Assembly (NCBI RefSeq): GCF_030817495.1
Contig: NZ_JAUSZK010000001.1
Coordinates: forward strand, 1,405,001 to 1,469,000
DNA: 64,000 nucleotides
Direction: 5' to 3'
Origin: Streptomyces sp. V3I7
GTDB lineage: Bacteria > Actinomycetota > Actinomycetes > Streptomycetales > Streptomycetaceae
Shown here one piece after another: positions 26,127-34,790 of the stretch. Position 1 is the first letter of the stretch. Every line of letters begins with the position of its first letter. The notes under the pieces were generated by a model that saw only the letters and a program-made list of their open reading frames with translations, had not been told where the DNA came from and ran no database searches. The translations under genes and the position numbers were made by a program.

Positions 26127-26479
26127 GCGTCGCCCTCCATCCGGGACTTGATGGCCTGGGCCTTGGGGTCGAGCTTGGCGGCGGCGTGCCGCGCGTACCA
26201 CCAGGCGATGAGGAACGTGGTGAGGAACTGGGCGAGACCGAGGACGATCGCCACGTTGATGTTGCCGGCCACCTTGGTCCCCATGAAGCCGCCCGCGTAG
26301 TTGGACAGCAGGACGTACAGCAGGTACCAGGCGATGAAGGCGATGGTCAGCGGGAAGGCGAAGGAGCGGTAGGAGCGTCGCAGTTCACCGAACTCCGCGC
26401 TCTGCTGCATCTCGGCGAACTCCTCGGTGGAGGGGAGTTGGGCTTGCGCTTTGGGCGGGGGCGGCGTCTCGGTAGCCAC
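26123..26479 (-). CDS. DUF485 membrane protein (YjcH-like)
   Basis: 118 residues: a soluble Pro-rich start, the conserved SAEFGELRRSYRSFAFP, then two membrane helices (about 50-68 and 82-103, FIAWYLLYVLLSNYAGGFM and NINVAIVLGLAQFLTTFLIAWWY). DUF485 proteins accompany ActP-type symporters and may help their assembly. GTG 26479 is preferred to ATG 26503 because GAGGAGA lies six bases upstream. Confidence 0.9.
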   Translation of the reverse strand: MATETPPPPKAQAQLPSTEEFAEMQQSAEFGELRRSYRSFAFPLTIAFIAWYLLYVLLSNYAGGFMGTKVAGNINVAIVLGLAQFLTTFLIAWWYARHAAAKLDPKAQAIKSRMEGDA

Positions 26480-26746
26480 GGAGTCTCCTCGCGTTACGGG
26501 CATGCGGTTGTTGCTCTGACAGAGACAAGGTCACACAACGGAGTGCGGCGGATCGACTCCCCTGCGTGATCTCGGCAGGGGGCCTCGATCCTGCTGACTT
26601 TCCCTGCCCAAGGTCACGGCGCCGCGCGAGGAGCGGTTCAACTCCTTTGTGTTCTTTCGGAAGTCACCTCCATGAGTCACCACAAGTCATTGCTGACCGG
26701 CGAGTGCGGGAGATAGTTTCAGCCGAGCACCACCCGTCATGTACCT

Positions 26747-26772
26747 GCCCGAAACACAGCCGTGTCTCGGGC
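26747..26772 (+). promoter_or_regulatory. Hairpin in the leader of the secreted protease gene
   Basis: GCCCGA-A-ACAC (26747-26757) pairs with GTGT-C-TCGGGC (26762-26772), one mismatch, 4-nt loop; it ends 30 bp before the ATG, within the 323-bp gap (26480-26802) that otherwise holds only the promoters of the divergent genes. Confidence 0.45.
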
Positions 26773-26802
26773 GGCTTCGTTTTCGGACGATGTGGAGACC
26801 CC

Positions 26803-28338
26803 ATGCCTCATGTGCGTTCCAGACACCGGCTCGCTCTCGCCGTGCCGGTGGCACTGTCGCTGACCGCCTCGCTGGGCTTCCTGCCCGCGGCGGCGTCGGC
26901 GGCTCCGCTGTCCGGCCAGGCGGCGCAGGCGTCCCGGGCGGCGACCGGCGAGAACCTCGCCTACGTCGTCAACACCGAGCGGGACAAGCGCACGATCGAG
27001 TCGGTGCGGAAGGCGATCGCCGCGAACGGCGGGACCATCGTGGCCACTTACGCGAAGATCGGCGTGTTCGTGGTCCACTCCGCGACCGCGGACTTCGGTG
27101 CGCGGATGCGCGCGGTGCGCGGGGTGCAGTCCGCGGGGGCGACGCGTACGACGCCGCTCACCGCGGCGGGGACCACGGACGAGGGTTCCGTGCAGGTCCT
27201 GTCCAAGGCCGAGGCCGCGCGGGTGGCGCAGCGTTCGGCGGCGGGCGAGGAGCCCCTCGAGGCCGACCAGTGGGACCTGCGGGCGATAGGCGCCGACAAG
27301 GCGGCGCAGGCCAACCCGGGCAGCAGGTCGGTGACCGTGGGCGTCATCGACACGGGCGTCGACGACACGCACCCGGACATAGCCCCGAACTTCTCCCCCT
27401 CGCAGTCCGCGAACTGCGTGAGCGGCAAGGCGGACACGACGTTCGGCGCCTGGCGCCCGGCGGACGCGGACCACTACCACGGCACGCATGTGGCGGGCGA
27501 GATAGCCGCCGCCCGCAACGGCATAGGCGTCGCGGGCGTCGCACCGGGTGTGAAGGTCGCGAGCATCACCGTGGCCCAGCCGGACCCGGGTTCGCTGTTC
27601 TATCCGGAGAGCGTCGTCTGCGCCTTCGTCTTCGCCGCCGATCACGGCGTCGAGATCACCAACAACAGCTACTACGTTGATCCGTGGCTGTACAACTGCA
27701 TGGACGACCCGGATCAACGTGCCATCGTCGACGCGGTCAACAGGGCCCAGTTGTACGCCCAGGGCAAGGGCACGCTCAATGTGGCCTCGGCGGGCAACTC
27801 CAACGACGACCTCGACTCGGACGCCCTCGTCGACGACTCCAGCCCGGACGACTCGACCCCGGTGAACCGCACGGTCGACCCGCACGAGTGCTTCGACGTG
27901 CCGACCCAGCTACCGGGCGTCGTCACGGTCAGCGCGACGGGCGTCAAGGGCGCCAAGTCGTACTACTCGAGCTACGGCAACGGCGTCGTCGACGTCGCGG
28001 GTCCGGGCGGCGACAAGTACCAGATCCCGGACACGCCGTCGAAGAACGGCCGCATCCTGTCCACCCTGCCGAACAACCAGTACGGCTTCCTGCAGGGCAC
28101 GTCGATGGCCTCCCCGCACGTGGCCGCCGTGGCCGCGCTGCTGAAGTCCACCCACCCGGACGCCGGTCCGGCCGAGCTGCAGGCGCTGCTCAAGGCACAG
28201 GCGGACAACCCCGGTTGCCCGACGGACCCGTACGACGGGGACGGCGACGGGGTCGTGGACGCGACCTGTGTGGGCGGCGAGCGGGTGAACGGCTTCTACG
28301 GATCCGGCATCGTCAACGCGCTGCGCGCGGTCAAGTAG
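26803..28338 (+). CDS. Secreted S8 family serine protease (subtilase)
   Basis: 511 residues. A signal peptide (about 1-34, ALAVPVALSLTASLGFLPAAASA) and an I9-like propeptide (about 50-115, YVVNTERDKRTIESVR) precede the catalytic domain. The triad is D183 (VIDTGVDD), H229 (HGTHVAGEI) and S434 (GTSMASPHVAA), with the oxyanion Asn near 287. A C-terminal DGDGDGVVD stretch could bind calcium. It is an exported general protease of the Streptomyces type. GGAG five bases before ATG 26803. Monocistronic. Confidence 0.95.
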   Translation: MPHVRSRHRLALAVPVALSLTASLGFLPAAASAAPLSGQAAQASRAATGENLAYVVNTERDKRTIESVRKAIAANGGTIVATYAKIGVFVVHSATADFGARMRAVRGVQSAGATRTTPLTAAGTTDEGSVQVLSKAEAARVAQRSAAGEEPLEADQWDLRAIGADKAAQANPGSRSVTVGVIDTGVDDTHPDIAPNFSPSQSANCVSGKADTTFGAWRPADADHYHGTHVAGEIAAARNGIGVAGVAPGVKVASITVAQPDPGSLFYPESVVCAFVFAADHGVEITNNSYYVDPWLYNCMDDPDQRAIVDAVNRAQLYAQGKGTLNVASAGNSNDDLDSDALVDDSSPDDSTPVNRTVDPHECFDVPTQLPGVVTVSATGVKGAKSYYSSYGNGVVDVAGPGGDKYQIPDTPSKNGRILSTLPNNQYGFLQGTSMASPHVAAVAALLKSTHPDAGPAELQALLKAQADNPGCPTDPYDGDGDGVVDATCVGGERVNGFYGSGIVNALRAVK

Positions 28339-28380
28339 CCGTCGAGATCGGTCGCTCCGTCAACTTCCCACGGCCATAGG

Positions 28381-28409
28381 TTGATTCAGTCAATACTGCA
28401 TAGTGCAGT
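28381..28409. promoter_or_regulatory. Imbricated palindromes just upstream of the CoA-transferase
   Basis: TTGA-TTCAG-TCAA (28381-28393) is followed at once by ACTGCA-TAG-TGCAGT (28395-28409), a perfect palindrome ending one base before the ATG. The AT-rich stretch is unusual here and probably contains the promoter and an operator; there is no Shine-Dalgarno sequence, which suggests a leaderless message. Confidence 0.5.
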
Positions 28410-28410
28410 C

Positions 28411-29781
28411 ATGACTGACATCAAGTTCGCCTGGTCCGCTCTGGACGGTGACCCCGGTCTGCTGCCCCGGGTCACCACCGTGGCACGGGAAGGCGCGCTC
28501 CAGGCGCGCCTTCCCGTACGGGAGTTGGCGCGCGCGTGCGTCGGCGCGTGCGCGCTGGCCGCCGCCGAACTGGGTGCCCGGCGGGCCGGGCTCGCCGAGG
28601 TGCCGGAGGTCCGGGTCGACGACGGCGCGGTCGCGACCGCCTTCCACAGCGAGCGGCACGTCCGGGTGGACGGCCGGCCGCCGGTCTCCTTCGCCCCGCT
28701 GTCGCGGTTCTGGCGCACGGCGGACGGCTGGGTGCGCACCCACGCCAACTACCCGCACCACCGCGCGCGGTTGCTGGGCGCGCTGGGGCTCCCCGAGGAC
28801 GCCTCGCCCTCGGACGTCGCCGACCGGCTCGCCGAGCGCTCCGCCCTGGAGGCGGAGGAGACGGTGTACGCCGCCGGCGGTCTCGCCGTCGCCCTGCGCA
28901 CGCCCGCCGAATGGGCCGCGCACCCGCAGTCGGCCGCGCTGTCCGAACGCCCCTTGGTGGAGCGTCGCCGACTGGACGCGGCCCGCGCGCGGGCGCTCCC
29001 TCCCGTGGACGCCTCTCCCCTGCTGCCCGCGGCCGGGCTGCGCGTCCTGGATCTGACCCGCGTCCTCGCGGGCCCCGTCGCCACGCGCACGCTCGCCCTG
29101 CTCGGCGCGGACGTGCTGCGCGTGGACGCCCCCTGGCTGCCCGAACTCCCCGATCAGCACGCGGACACCGGCTTCGGCAAGCGCTCGGCCCGGCTGGACC
29201 TCACCACGGACCACGCCGCCTTCGAGGAGCTGCTGGCCGCGGCGGACGTCGTGGTCACCGGCTACCGGCCGGGCGCCCTTGACCGGTTCGGGCTCTCCCC
29301 CGAGGCGCTGGCCGAGCGGCGGCCGGGGCTGGTGGTGGCGCAGGTGTCGGCGTGGGGTGCGTACGGGCCGTGGGGCGAGCGGCGGGGCTTCGACAGCCTG
29401 GTGCAGGTCGCGACCGGCATCGCGGCGGTCGAGGGCTCGGCCGGTGAGCCGGGCGCGCTGCCCGCGCAGGCTCTGGACCACGGCACGGGCTATCTGCTGG
29501 CGGCGGCCGTGCTGCGGGCGCTGACGGAGCGGTCGTACGACGGGCACGGCCGCCTCGTACGGCTGGCGCTGGCGCGGACGGCGGCGTGGCTGACGGACGG
29601 CGCTCCCGTGCATACGGTGAGCGGGGCACCGTACGAGGCGGCGGCCCCCTGGCTCGCCGAGCGGGACAGCGCGCTCGGACGGCTGCGGTACGCGCTGCCG
29701 CCGGTGTCCTTCACGGGCGCCCCGGTCGACTGGGCGCGACCGCCAGTACCGTGGGGGACGGACGCATCGCGCTGGACGTGA
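28411..29781 (+). CDS. CaiB/BaiF family CoA-transferase
   Basis: 456 residues. The type III CoA-transferase region covers the C-terminal two thirds: VLDLTRVLAGPVATRTLALLGADVLRV (core RVLAGPVATRTLALLGADV), DVVVTGYRPGALDRFGLS, AYGPWGERRGFDSLVQVATG and DHGTGYLLAAAVLRAL. The first 200 residues are a degenerate first half (FHSERHVRVDGRP...), as in the larger two-lobed members. It should move CoA between acyl groups; the substrate is unknown. ATG 28411 directly follows a palindrome with no ribosome binding site, pointing to leaderless translation. Confidence 0.85.
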   Translation: MTDIKFAWSALDGDPGLLPRVTTVAREGALQARLPVRELARACVGACALAAAELGARRAGLAEVPEVRVDDGAVATAFHSERHVRVDGRPPVSFAPLSRFWRTADGWVRTHANYPHHRARLLGALGLPEDASPSDVADRLAERSALEAEETVYAAGGLAVALRTPAEWAAHPQSAALSERPLVERRRLDAARARALPPVDASPLLPAAGLRVLDLTRVLAGPVATRTLALLGADVLRVDAPWLPELPDQHADTGFGKRSARLDLTTDHAAFEELLAAADVVVTGYRPGALDRFGLSPEALAERRPGLVVAQVSAWGAYGPWGERRGFDSLVQVATGIAAVEGSAGEPGALPAQALDHGTGYLLAAAVLRALTERSYDGHGRLVRLALARTAAWLTDGAPVHTVSGAPYEAAAPWLAERDSALGRLRYALPPVSFTGAPVDWARPPVPWGTDASRWT

Positions 29782-29821
29782 GGCCACGGTGTGATCCCAA
29801 CGTCGGCGCATCTTCCGGGAC

Positions 29822-30380
29822 TTGCCCCGGTTCGCGGATGCCGGCGAGGATCCCGGGGCGACGTCGACACGACCGGCCGCGGAAGCGCGCGGCGCGAGCG
29901 CGGACAGCCGCCTGGCCTCGGCGCCCCGTTCCGGGGCCGTCCGCGGCACTGCACGCCACCGGGGAGGCCGCGGCGGCCCCGGGCACCGGCGGAATGCCCC
30001 TGCTGCGCACGGTGCTGTTCGCGGCGCTGTGCGTCCCGGCGGGCAAGCTGTGCGTGAGCCGGCTCGCCCGCCGGCTGCCCGGCCCGGCGCCCGGCCTTCC
30101 CCGCGACCGGGCCCCGCACGCGGCCGCCGCCGGTTTCCTCGCCGAGGTCCGGCTCGCGTCGGTCATGGCGACCGGCAACCTGGCGCCCACCCTCCTCGGC
30201 CAGATCGACCTCGGCGGCCTGTGTCGGCTCCGGCTGGGCCGCATCCCCCGACCCGCTGGCCGCATCCCCCGACCCTCCGGCCGCGTACGCGCCCGCGCGC
30301 GCCGAAGTGTTCGTCCTCGGGGCGGTGGTCACGGTGTCGAGAGTGCTGACGGCTCTGCCGGGGCGATCCGCTGGTCCTGA
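29822..30380 (+). pseudogene. Frame-disrupted coding remnant
   Basis: No single frame covers this stretch, but strong coding-like third-position GC moves between frames. A Glu/Ala-rich segment (about 29822-29940) is followed, one base on, by about 29945-30220, which reads a hydrophobic helix (LLRTVLFAALCVPAGKL) and VSRLARRLPGPAPGLPRDR. From about 30220 another one-base shift reads SGWAASPDPLAASPDPP and AEVFVLGAVVTVSRVLTALPG. This looks like a decayed gene for a small membrane protein. Sequencing error or a fluke of GC composition are alternatives. Confidence 0.35.
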
Positions 30381-31427
30381 TCAGCCGTTGGTGACCAGGA
30401 CCTTGAGCGCCGTGCGCTCGTCCATCGCCTTGTAGCCGTCCGGGACGCCCTCCAGGCCGACCGTCATGTCGAAGACCGGCGAGGGGTCGATGGTGCCGTC
30501 GAGGATGTCGGGCAGCAGCTCGGGGATGTACGTGCGGACCGGGGCGACGCCGCCGCGCAGGGCGATGTTCCGGTCGAACATGACGCCGAGGTCGAGGCCG
30601 GTGCCGCTGCCGTGCGGGACGCCGACGAAGCCGATGCCGCCGCCGTCACGGGTGATGTTGACGGCCGTCCGCATGGACTGCTCGGTGCCGACGGCCTCGA
30701 CGACGCCGTGCGCGCCCTGGCCGCGGGTGAGCTCGCGCACCGCCTCGACGGCGGCGTCCCCGCGCTCGGCGACGACGTCGGTGGCGCCGAAGCGGCGGGC
30801 GATGTCGGTGCGGACCTGGTGGCGGCCCAGCGCGATGATCCGCTCGGCGCCGAGCCTCTTGGCGGCGAGCACCGCGCACAGGCCGACGGCGCCGTCACCG
30901 ACGACGGCGACCGTGGCGCCGGGGCGGGCGCCCGCGGCGAGGGCGGCGTGGTGGCCGGTGCCGAGGACGTCGGAGAGGGTCAGCAGGGAGGACAGCAGGT
31001 GCTCGTCGGAGGCCGCGTCCTTGGGCAGCTGGACGAGGGTGCCGTCGGCGAACGGCACGCGCACCGCCTCGCCCTGGCCGCCGTCGTAGCCGACGGAGCC
31101 CCAGAAGCCGCCGTGCTCGCAGGAGGTGGTCAGGCCCTCGCGGCAGTAGTCGCAGACGCCGTCGGACCACATGAAGGGGGCGACCACCAGGTCACCGCGC
31201 CGGACGGTGCTCACGTCGGAGCCGGTCTCCTCGACCACGCCGAGGAACTCGTGGCCGATGCGCTGTCCCGGCCGGCGGGCCGCCTCACCGCGGTACGCCC
31301 ACAGGTCGCTGCCGCAGATGCAGGCGCGCAGCACCCGGACCACGGCGTCCGTGGGCAGCTGCACCATGGGCTCGGGCACGTCCTCCACGCGCATGTCGAA
31401 CGGGGCGTGGATGGTGGTGGCGCGCAT
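30381..31427 (-). CDS. Zinc-dependent alcohol dehydrogenase (MDR family)
   Basis: 348 residues. Catalytic zinc ligands CICGSD and GHEFLGVVEE, a structural-zinc loop with fewer cysteines than usual (CDYCREGLTTSCEHG), and an NAD(P) Rossmann motif VVGDGAVGLCAVLAAKRLGA. The family oxidises alcohols or reduces aldehydes; this subgroup (zinc-binding dehydrogenase, IMP/threonine-DH-like) has no sure substrate. GAAGGA eight bases upstream supports ATG 31427. Its stop touches the remnant on the other strand. Confidence 0.92.
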   Translation of the reverse strand: MRATTIHAPFDMRVEDVPEPMVQLPTDAVVRVLRACICGSDLWAYRGEAARRPGQRIGHEFLGVVEETGSDVSTVRRGDLVVAPFMWSDGVCDYCREGLTTSCEHGGFWGSVGYDGGQGEAVRVPFADGTLVQLPKDAASDEHLLSSLLTLSDVLGTGHHAALAAGARPGATVAVVGDGAVGLCAVLAAKRLGAERIIALGRHQVRTDIARRFGATDVVAERGDAAVEAVRELTRGQGAHGVVEAVGTEQSMRTAVNITRDGGGIGFVGVPHGSGTGLDLGVMFDRNIALRGGVAPVRTYIPELLPDILDGTIDPSPVFDMTVGLEGVPDGYKAMDERTALKVLVTNG

Positions 31428-31553
31428 GGCGGGTCCTTCTGGTGCTGTGTCTCGTGCGAGGCGCCCGGCGGGCGGCCGGGCGCCCTTCACGGTACGCCGC
31501 CCCCGTCGCGCCCCGCGCGCGGAGGGTGCCCCGGACCAGCGGAAGCCGCCCGC

Positions 31554-32429
31554 TCAGACGACCGCGGCCCCCTCGGCGGGCGCCGTCCGCTCGCGCGCGG
31601 GAGCCGGTTCCCAGCCGGGCCCCCGGAACACCCGGCCCGCGCGTTCGCGCCAGCTGGTCGCCGACTTGAGGTCCTTGACGATGGAGACGTACTCGTGCGT
31701 GGCGACCTTGATCGGGTTGTACGTGTTGATGTTCTTGGTCAACCCGTAGACGGGACGCTCCACCTCGTTCACGAACGATCCGAAGAGCCGGTCCCAGACG
31801 ATCAGCATCCCGCCGAAGTTGCGGTCGAGGTAGCCGCCCTGGGAGGCGTGGTGGACGCGGTGGTGCGAGGGGGTGTTGAGGACGTACTCGAACCAGCGGG
31901 GCATCTTGTCGATGCGTTCGGTGTGGATCCAGAACTGGTAGACGAGGTTGACGGAGGAGCAGAAGGCGAGGGCGGCCGGGTGCACGCCAACGGCGACGAG
32001 CGGGACGTAGAACGGCCAGACCGTGAGGCTCGTCCAGGGCTGGCGCAGGGCGGTCGTGAGGTTGAACTTCCGGCTGGAGTGGTGGACGACGTGGCAGGCC
32101 CACAGGATGCGGACGACGTGATGGCCGCGGTGGGACCAGTAGTAGAGGAAGTCCTGCGCGAGCAGCATCAGCGGGAAGGTCCACCACAGCAGCGGCACGC
32201 GCAGGGGCGTGAGGGCGTAGACCGCCGTGTAGAGGGCGACGACCGGGATCTTCCACAGGGCGTCGAAGAACAGGCTGCCGAGCCCCATGGAGAAGCTCGT
32301 GGCGGCGTCCTTGGCCGCGTACCCGGCGGCGTCCTCGTCGGGATCGAGCCGGACGCCGATCATCTCGACGACGGTGAGCACCACGAAGGCGGGTATCGAC
32401 CAGAGCACGACGTCCGGCAGGTTCGGCAT
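31554..32429 (-). CDS. Sterol desaturase / fatty acid hydroxylase family membrane protein
   Basis: 291 residues with four or more membrane helices and the family's histidine boxes: HRGHH (about 104-108), HVVHHSS (about 118-124), and HRVHHA (about 189-194). These bind a di-iron centre that hydroxylates or desaturates lipids. Bacterial members act on hopanoid, carotenoid or fatty-acyl substrates; none is identified by context. ATG 32429 is chosen over GTG 32459 since the conserved part starts at MPNLPDVVLW; neither has a good ribosome binding site. Confidence 0.9.
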   Translation of the reverse strand: MPNLPDVVLWSIPAFVVLTVVEMIGVRLDPDEDAAGYAAKDAATSFSMGLGSLFFDALWKIPVVALYTAVYALTPLRVPLLWWTFPLMLLAQDFLYYWSHRGHHVVRILWACHVVHHSSRKFNLTTALRQPWTSLTVWPFYVPLVAVGVHPAALAFCSSVNLVYQFWIHTERIDKMPRWFEYVLNTPSHHRVHHASQGGYLDRNFGGMLIVWDRLFGSFVNEVERPVYGLTKNINTYNPIKVATHEYVSIVKDLKSATSWRERAGRVFRGPGWEPAPARERTAPAEGAAVV

Positions 32430-32505
32430 GGGTGCACCGTAGAACCACCGGTCGGCCACGGCCAGACGCTGTTACCAACAAGTACGCCCGCCCGCGCGGC
32501 CGGAG

Positions 32506-33216
32506 CTAGACGCCGGCCGCTCCCAGCAGCGTCCCCGCGGCGTAGGTGACCCCCATGGCCAGCGCGCCGCCGGCCACGTTGCGCAGCACCGCCCGCCCCG
32601 GCTTGGCCGCTCCCATGCGCGCGCTGCTCCACCCGGTGAGGACGAGCGCGGCGAGGACGGAGCCCACGGTGACCGGCAGCCGTACGAAGGCCGGCGGCAG
32701 CACGATCGCGAGCAGGGGCAGCAGGGCGCCGATGGTGAAGGCGAGGAAGCTCGCCCAGGCGGCGTGCCACGGGTTGGCCAGCTCGTCGGGGTCGATACCG
32801 AGCTCCACGCGCGCGTGGGCCTTCAGCGCATCCCGTTCCGTGAGCTGGACGGCGGCCTCCCGCGCCACGTCCCGGGACAGGCCACGCTCCTCCAGGAGGT
32901 CGGTCAGCTCCTCCAGTTCGGCCTCGGGCTGCTCCTTCAGCTCGCGCCGCTCCATGGCGAGGGCGGCCTTCTCGGAGTCGCGCTGGGTGGAGACGGACAC
33001 GTACTCCCCGGTCGCCATCGACATCGATCCGGCGAGCAGTCCGGCGAGGCCTGCGGTGAGCAGGGCGGCCCGGTCGTCCGTGGCCCCGGCCACGCCGACG
33101 ACGATGCCGGCGGTGGACACGATGCCGTCGTTCGCGCCGAGGACGGCGGCCCGCAGCCAGTTGAGCCTGGAGCCGAGCGCGCCGCCGTGGGCCTCGGCAT
33201 GGGTTGGTTCGGTCAC
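32506..33216 (-). CDS. VIT1/CCC1 family transporter
   Basis: 236 residues. The hallmark LNWLRAAVLGANDGIVSTAGIVVGVAGA (read as LRAAVLGANDGIVSTAGI) opens helix 1, SMATGEYVSVSTQRDSE ends helix 2, a cytoplasmic helical domain with many Glu follows (about 75-145, the metal-binding region of VIT1), then three C-terminal helices. Relatives export Fe2+ or Mn2+ from the cytosol. GTG 33216 gives the usual length; no strong ribosome binding site is seen. Confidence 0.92.
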   Translation of the reverse strand: MTEPTHAEAHGGALGSRLNWLRAAVLGANDGIVSTAGIVVGVAGATDDRAALLTAGLAGLLAGSMSMATGEYVSVSTQRDSEKAALAMERRELKEQPEAELEELTDLLEERGLSRDVAREAAVQLTERDALKAHARVELGIDPDELANPWHAAWASFLAFTIGALLPLLAIVLPPAFVRLPVTVGSVLAALVLTGWSSARMGAAKPGRAVLRNVAGGALAMGVTYAAGTLLGAAGV

Positions 33217-33378
33217 GGGAGGGAGGATCGCACAACCGCCCACCCCGGGCGCCACTCCACCCGTACCACCCAATTGGCACACTAGCGGACATTAACCCCA
33301 ATTCCCTGCGCGCGGGCGGCAGTCGGCGGGAGCCCTCCGGAACGGGGCTGTCAGTCATGGCCCGTATCCTCAGTGACC

Positions 33379-34401
33379 ATGCTCGAAGACACGACCGCAG
33401 CGACCTCGCCCACCCAGTGGCCGGCCGCGTACCCGAAGGGGTACGCGGTCGTTGACGTCGAGACCACCGGCCTGGCCCGGCACGACCGGATCATCTCCGC
33501 GGCCGTCTACCGGCTGGACGCGCGCGGCGAGGTCGAGGACCACTGGTACACGCTGGTCAATCCGGAGCGCGACCCGGGTCCGGTGTGGATCCACGGTCTG
33601 ACGAGCGAGACGCTGGAAGGCGCGCCGCTCTTCGCGGACATCGCCGAGGAGTTCGCGGCGCGGCTGGCGGACCGGGTACTCGTCGCGCACAACGCCGTCT
33701 TCGACTGGCAGATGATCGCCCGCGAGTACGCGCGCGCCGAGCGCGAGGCGCCGGTGCGGCAGCGGCTGTGCACCATCGCGCTCTCCAAGGAGCTGGGCCT
33801 GCCGCTGCGCAACCACAAGCTCCAGTCACTGGCGGCGCATTTCGGCGTCGTCCAGCGCCAGGCGCACCACGCGCTGGACGACGCGCGCGTGCTGGCGGAG
33901 GCGTTCCAGCCGAGCCTGCGGGCCGCGGCGGCGGGCAACGTACGGCTGCCGCTGCTGGAGTGCCGCCCGCTGACGGAGTGGAGCGACCGGCCCGCGCCAC
34001 GGATCGGCCGCCAGGCCGGCGGCGAACACGGCGGCTACGGCGGCTACCGGCCGAGCAGTTGGCGCGCGGGCCGCAAGCGGCCGGCCTGCCCCTACCCCAA
34101 CCCGGGCCGGTACGAGGAGGGCGCGCGCCTCAAGCAGGGCATGCGGGTCGCGTTCTCCGGGGACACGTCGGTGGACCGCGAACTGCTGGAGGACCGGGCG
34201 GCCGAGGCCGGGCTGCACGTCGCGACGAGCCTGTCCCGGCTGACCAGCCTGCTGGTCACCAACGACCCCGACTCGGGCACCTCGAAGGCGGCCAAGGCGC
34301 GGCAGTTCGGCACCCCGGTGGTCGACGAGGCGGCCTTCGGACAGCTCCTCGCCGACGTCGAGCCCGCGGCGGGCGACGGCGCGGGCGCGCCCCGGGAGTG
34401 A
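33379..34401 (+). CDS. DnaQ-like 3'-5' exonuclease with C-terminal BRCT domain
   Basis: 340 residues. The DEDDh exonuclease domain (about 20-175) has VVDVETTGL (Exo I), HNAVFDWQMIAREY (Exo II) and HHALDDARVLAEAF (Exo III). A low-complexity Gly/Tyr/Arg linker follows, then a BRCT domain (about 250-325, GMRVAFSGD...LVTNDPDSGTSKAAKARQFGTPVVDE). Annotated widely as a Pol III epsilon subunit, it is more likely a stand-alone repair or RNA/DNA-trimming nuclease. ATG 33379 or GTG 33373 are both possible. Confidence 0.9.
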   Translation: MLEDTTAATSPTQWPAAYPKGYAVVDVETTGLARHDRIISAAVYRLDARGEVEDHWYTLVNPERDPGPVWIHGLTSETLEGAPLFADIAEEFAARLADRVLVAHNAVFDWQMIAREYARAEREAPVRQRLCTIALSKELGLPLRNHKLQSLAAHFGVVQRQAHHALDDARVLAEAFQPSLRAAAAGNVRLPLLECRPLTEWSDRPAPRIGRQAGGEHGGYGGYRPSSWRAGRKRPACPYPNPGRYEEGARLKQGMRVAFSGDTSVDRELLEDRAAEAGLHVATSLSRLTSLLVTNDPDSGTSKAAKARQFGTPVVDEAAFGQLLADVEPAAGDGAGAPRE

Positions 34402-34503
34402 CGGGACGAAGGCGCCTCCCCGGGTGCCCGGACGGGTGATTGCCGGGCGGTCCGCCCGGCGTGCCGCTCGCCCGCGCGGCGGCCGCCGCTCACCCTGTGG
34501 CGC

Positions 34504-34737
34504 ATGGCGAAATGCGAAGTATGCGGCAATGAGTACGGAATGACCTTCGAGGTGCACGCGCAGGGCGCGGTGCACGTCTTCGACTGCTTCTCCTGTGCGA
34601 TCCATCGCATGGCCCCGGTCTGCGAGCACTGCGACGTCCAGATCATCGGCCAGGGAGTGGAGGCCGACGGCCAGTGGTACTGCGGCGCCCACTGCGCGCG
34701 CGAGGCCGGGAAGACCGGGATCGTCGACCGGGTGTGA
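34504..34737 (+). CDS. Small zinc-ribbon protein
   Basis: 77 residues with eight cysteines in CxxC or related pairs: CEVCGN, FDCFSC, CEHCDVQ and YCGAHC, plus histidines. It probably binds two zinc ions and resembles the short metallothionein-like/LIM-type proteins annotated in actinobacteria. No catalytic role can be inferred. It ends 19 bp before a perfect 12-bp hairpin shared with the next gene. Confidence 0.8.
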   Translation: MAKCEVCGNEYGMTFEVHAQGAVHVFDCFSCAIHRMAPVCEHCDVQIIGQGVEADGQWYCGAHCAREAGKTGIVDRV

Positions 34738-34755
34738 GCCCGTACCCGCCCGAAT

Positions 34756-34790
34756 GCACCCCACGACCGAGTTGTACCGTCGTGGGGTGC
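34756..34790 (+). terminator. 12-bp perfect hairpin covering the SURF1 start codon
   Basis: GCACCCCACGAC (34756-34767) pairs exactly with GTCGTGGGGTGC (34779-34790), 11-nt loop. It can terminate the zinc-ribbon transcript; its right arm contains the GTG (34787-34789) that best starts SURF1. Confidence 0.7.

Noticed and set aside
29490..30332. Minus-strand gene opposite the CoA-transferase end
   Set aside because: Its protein is Arg/Gly/Ala-rich without hydrophobic patterning, and it overlaps the real CoA-transferase gene; the plus-strand remnant has better coding signs.
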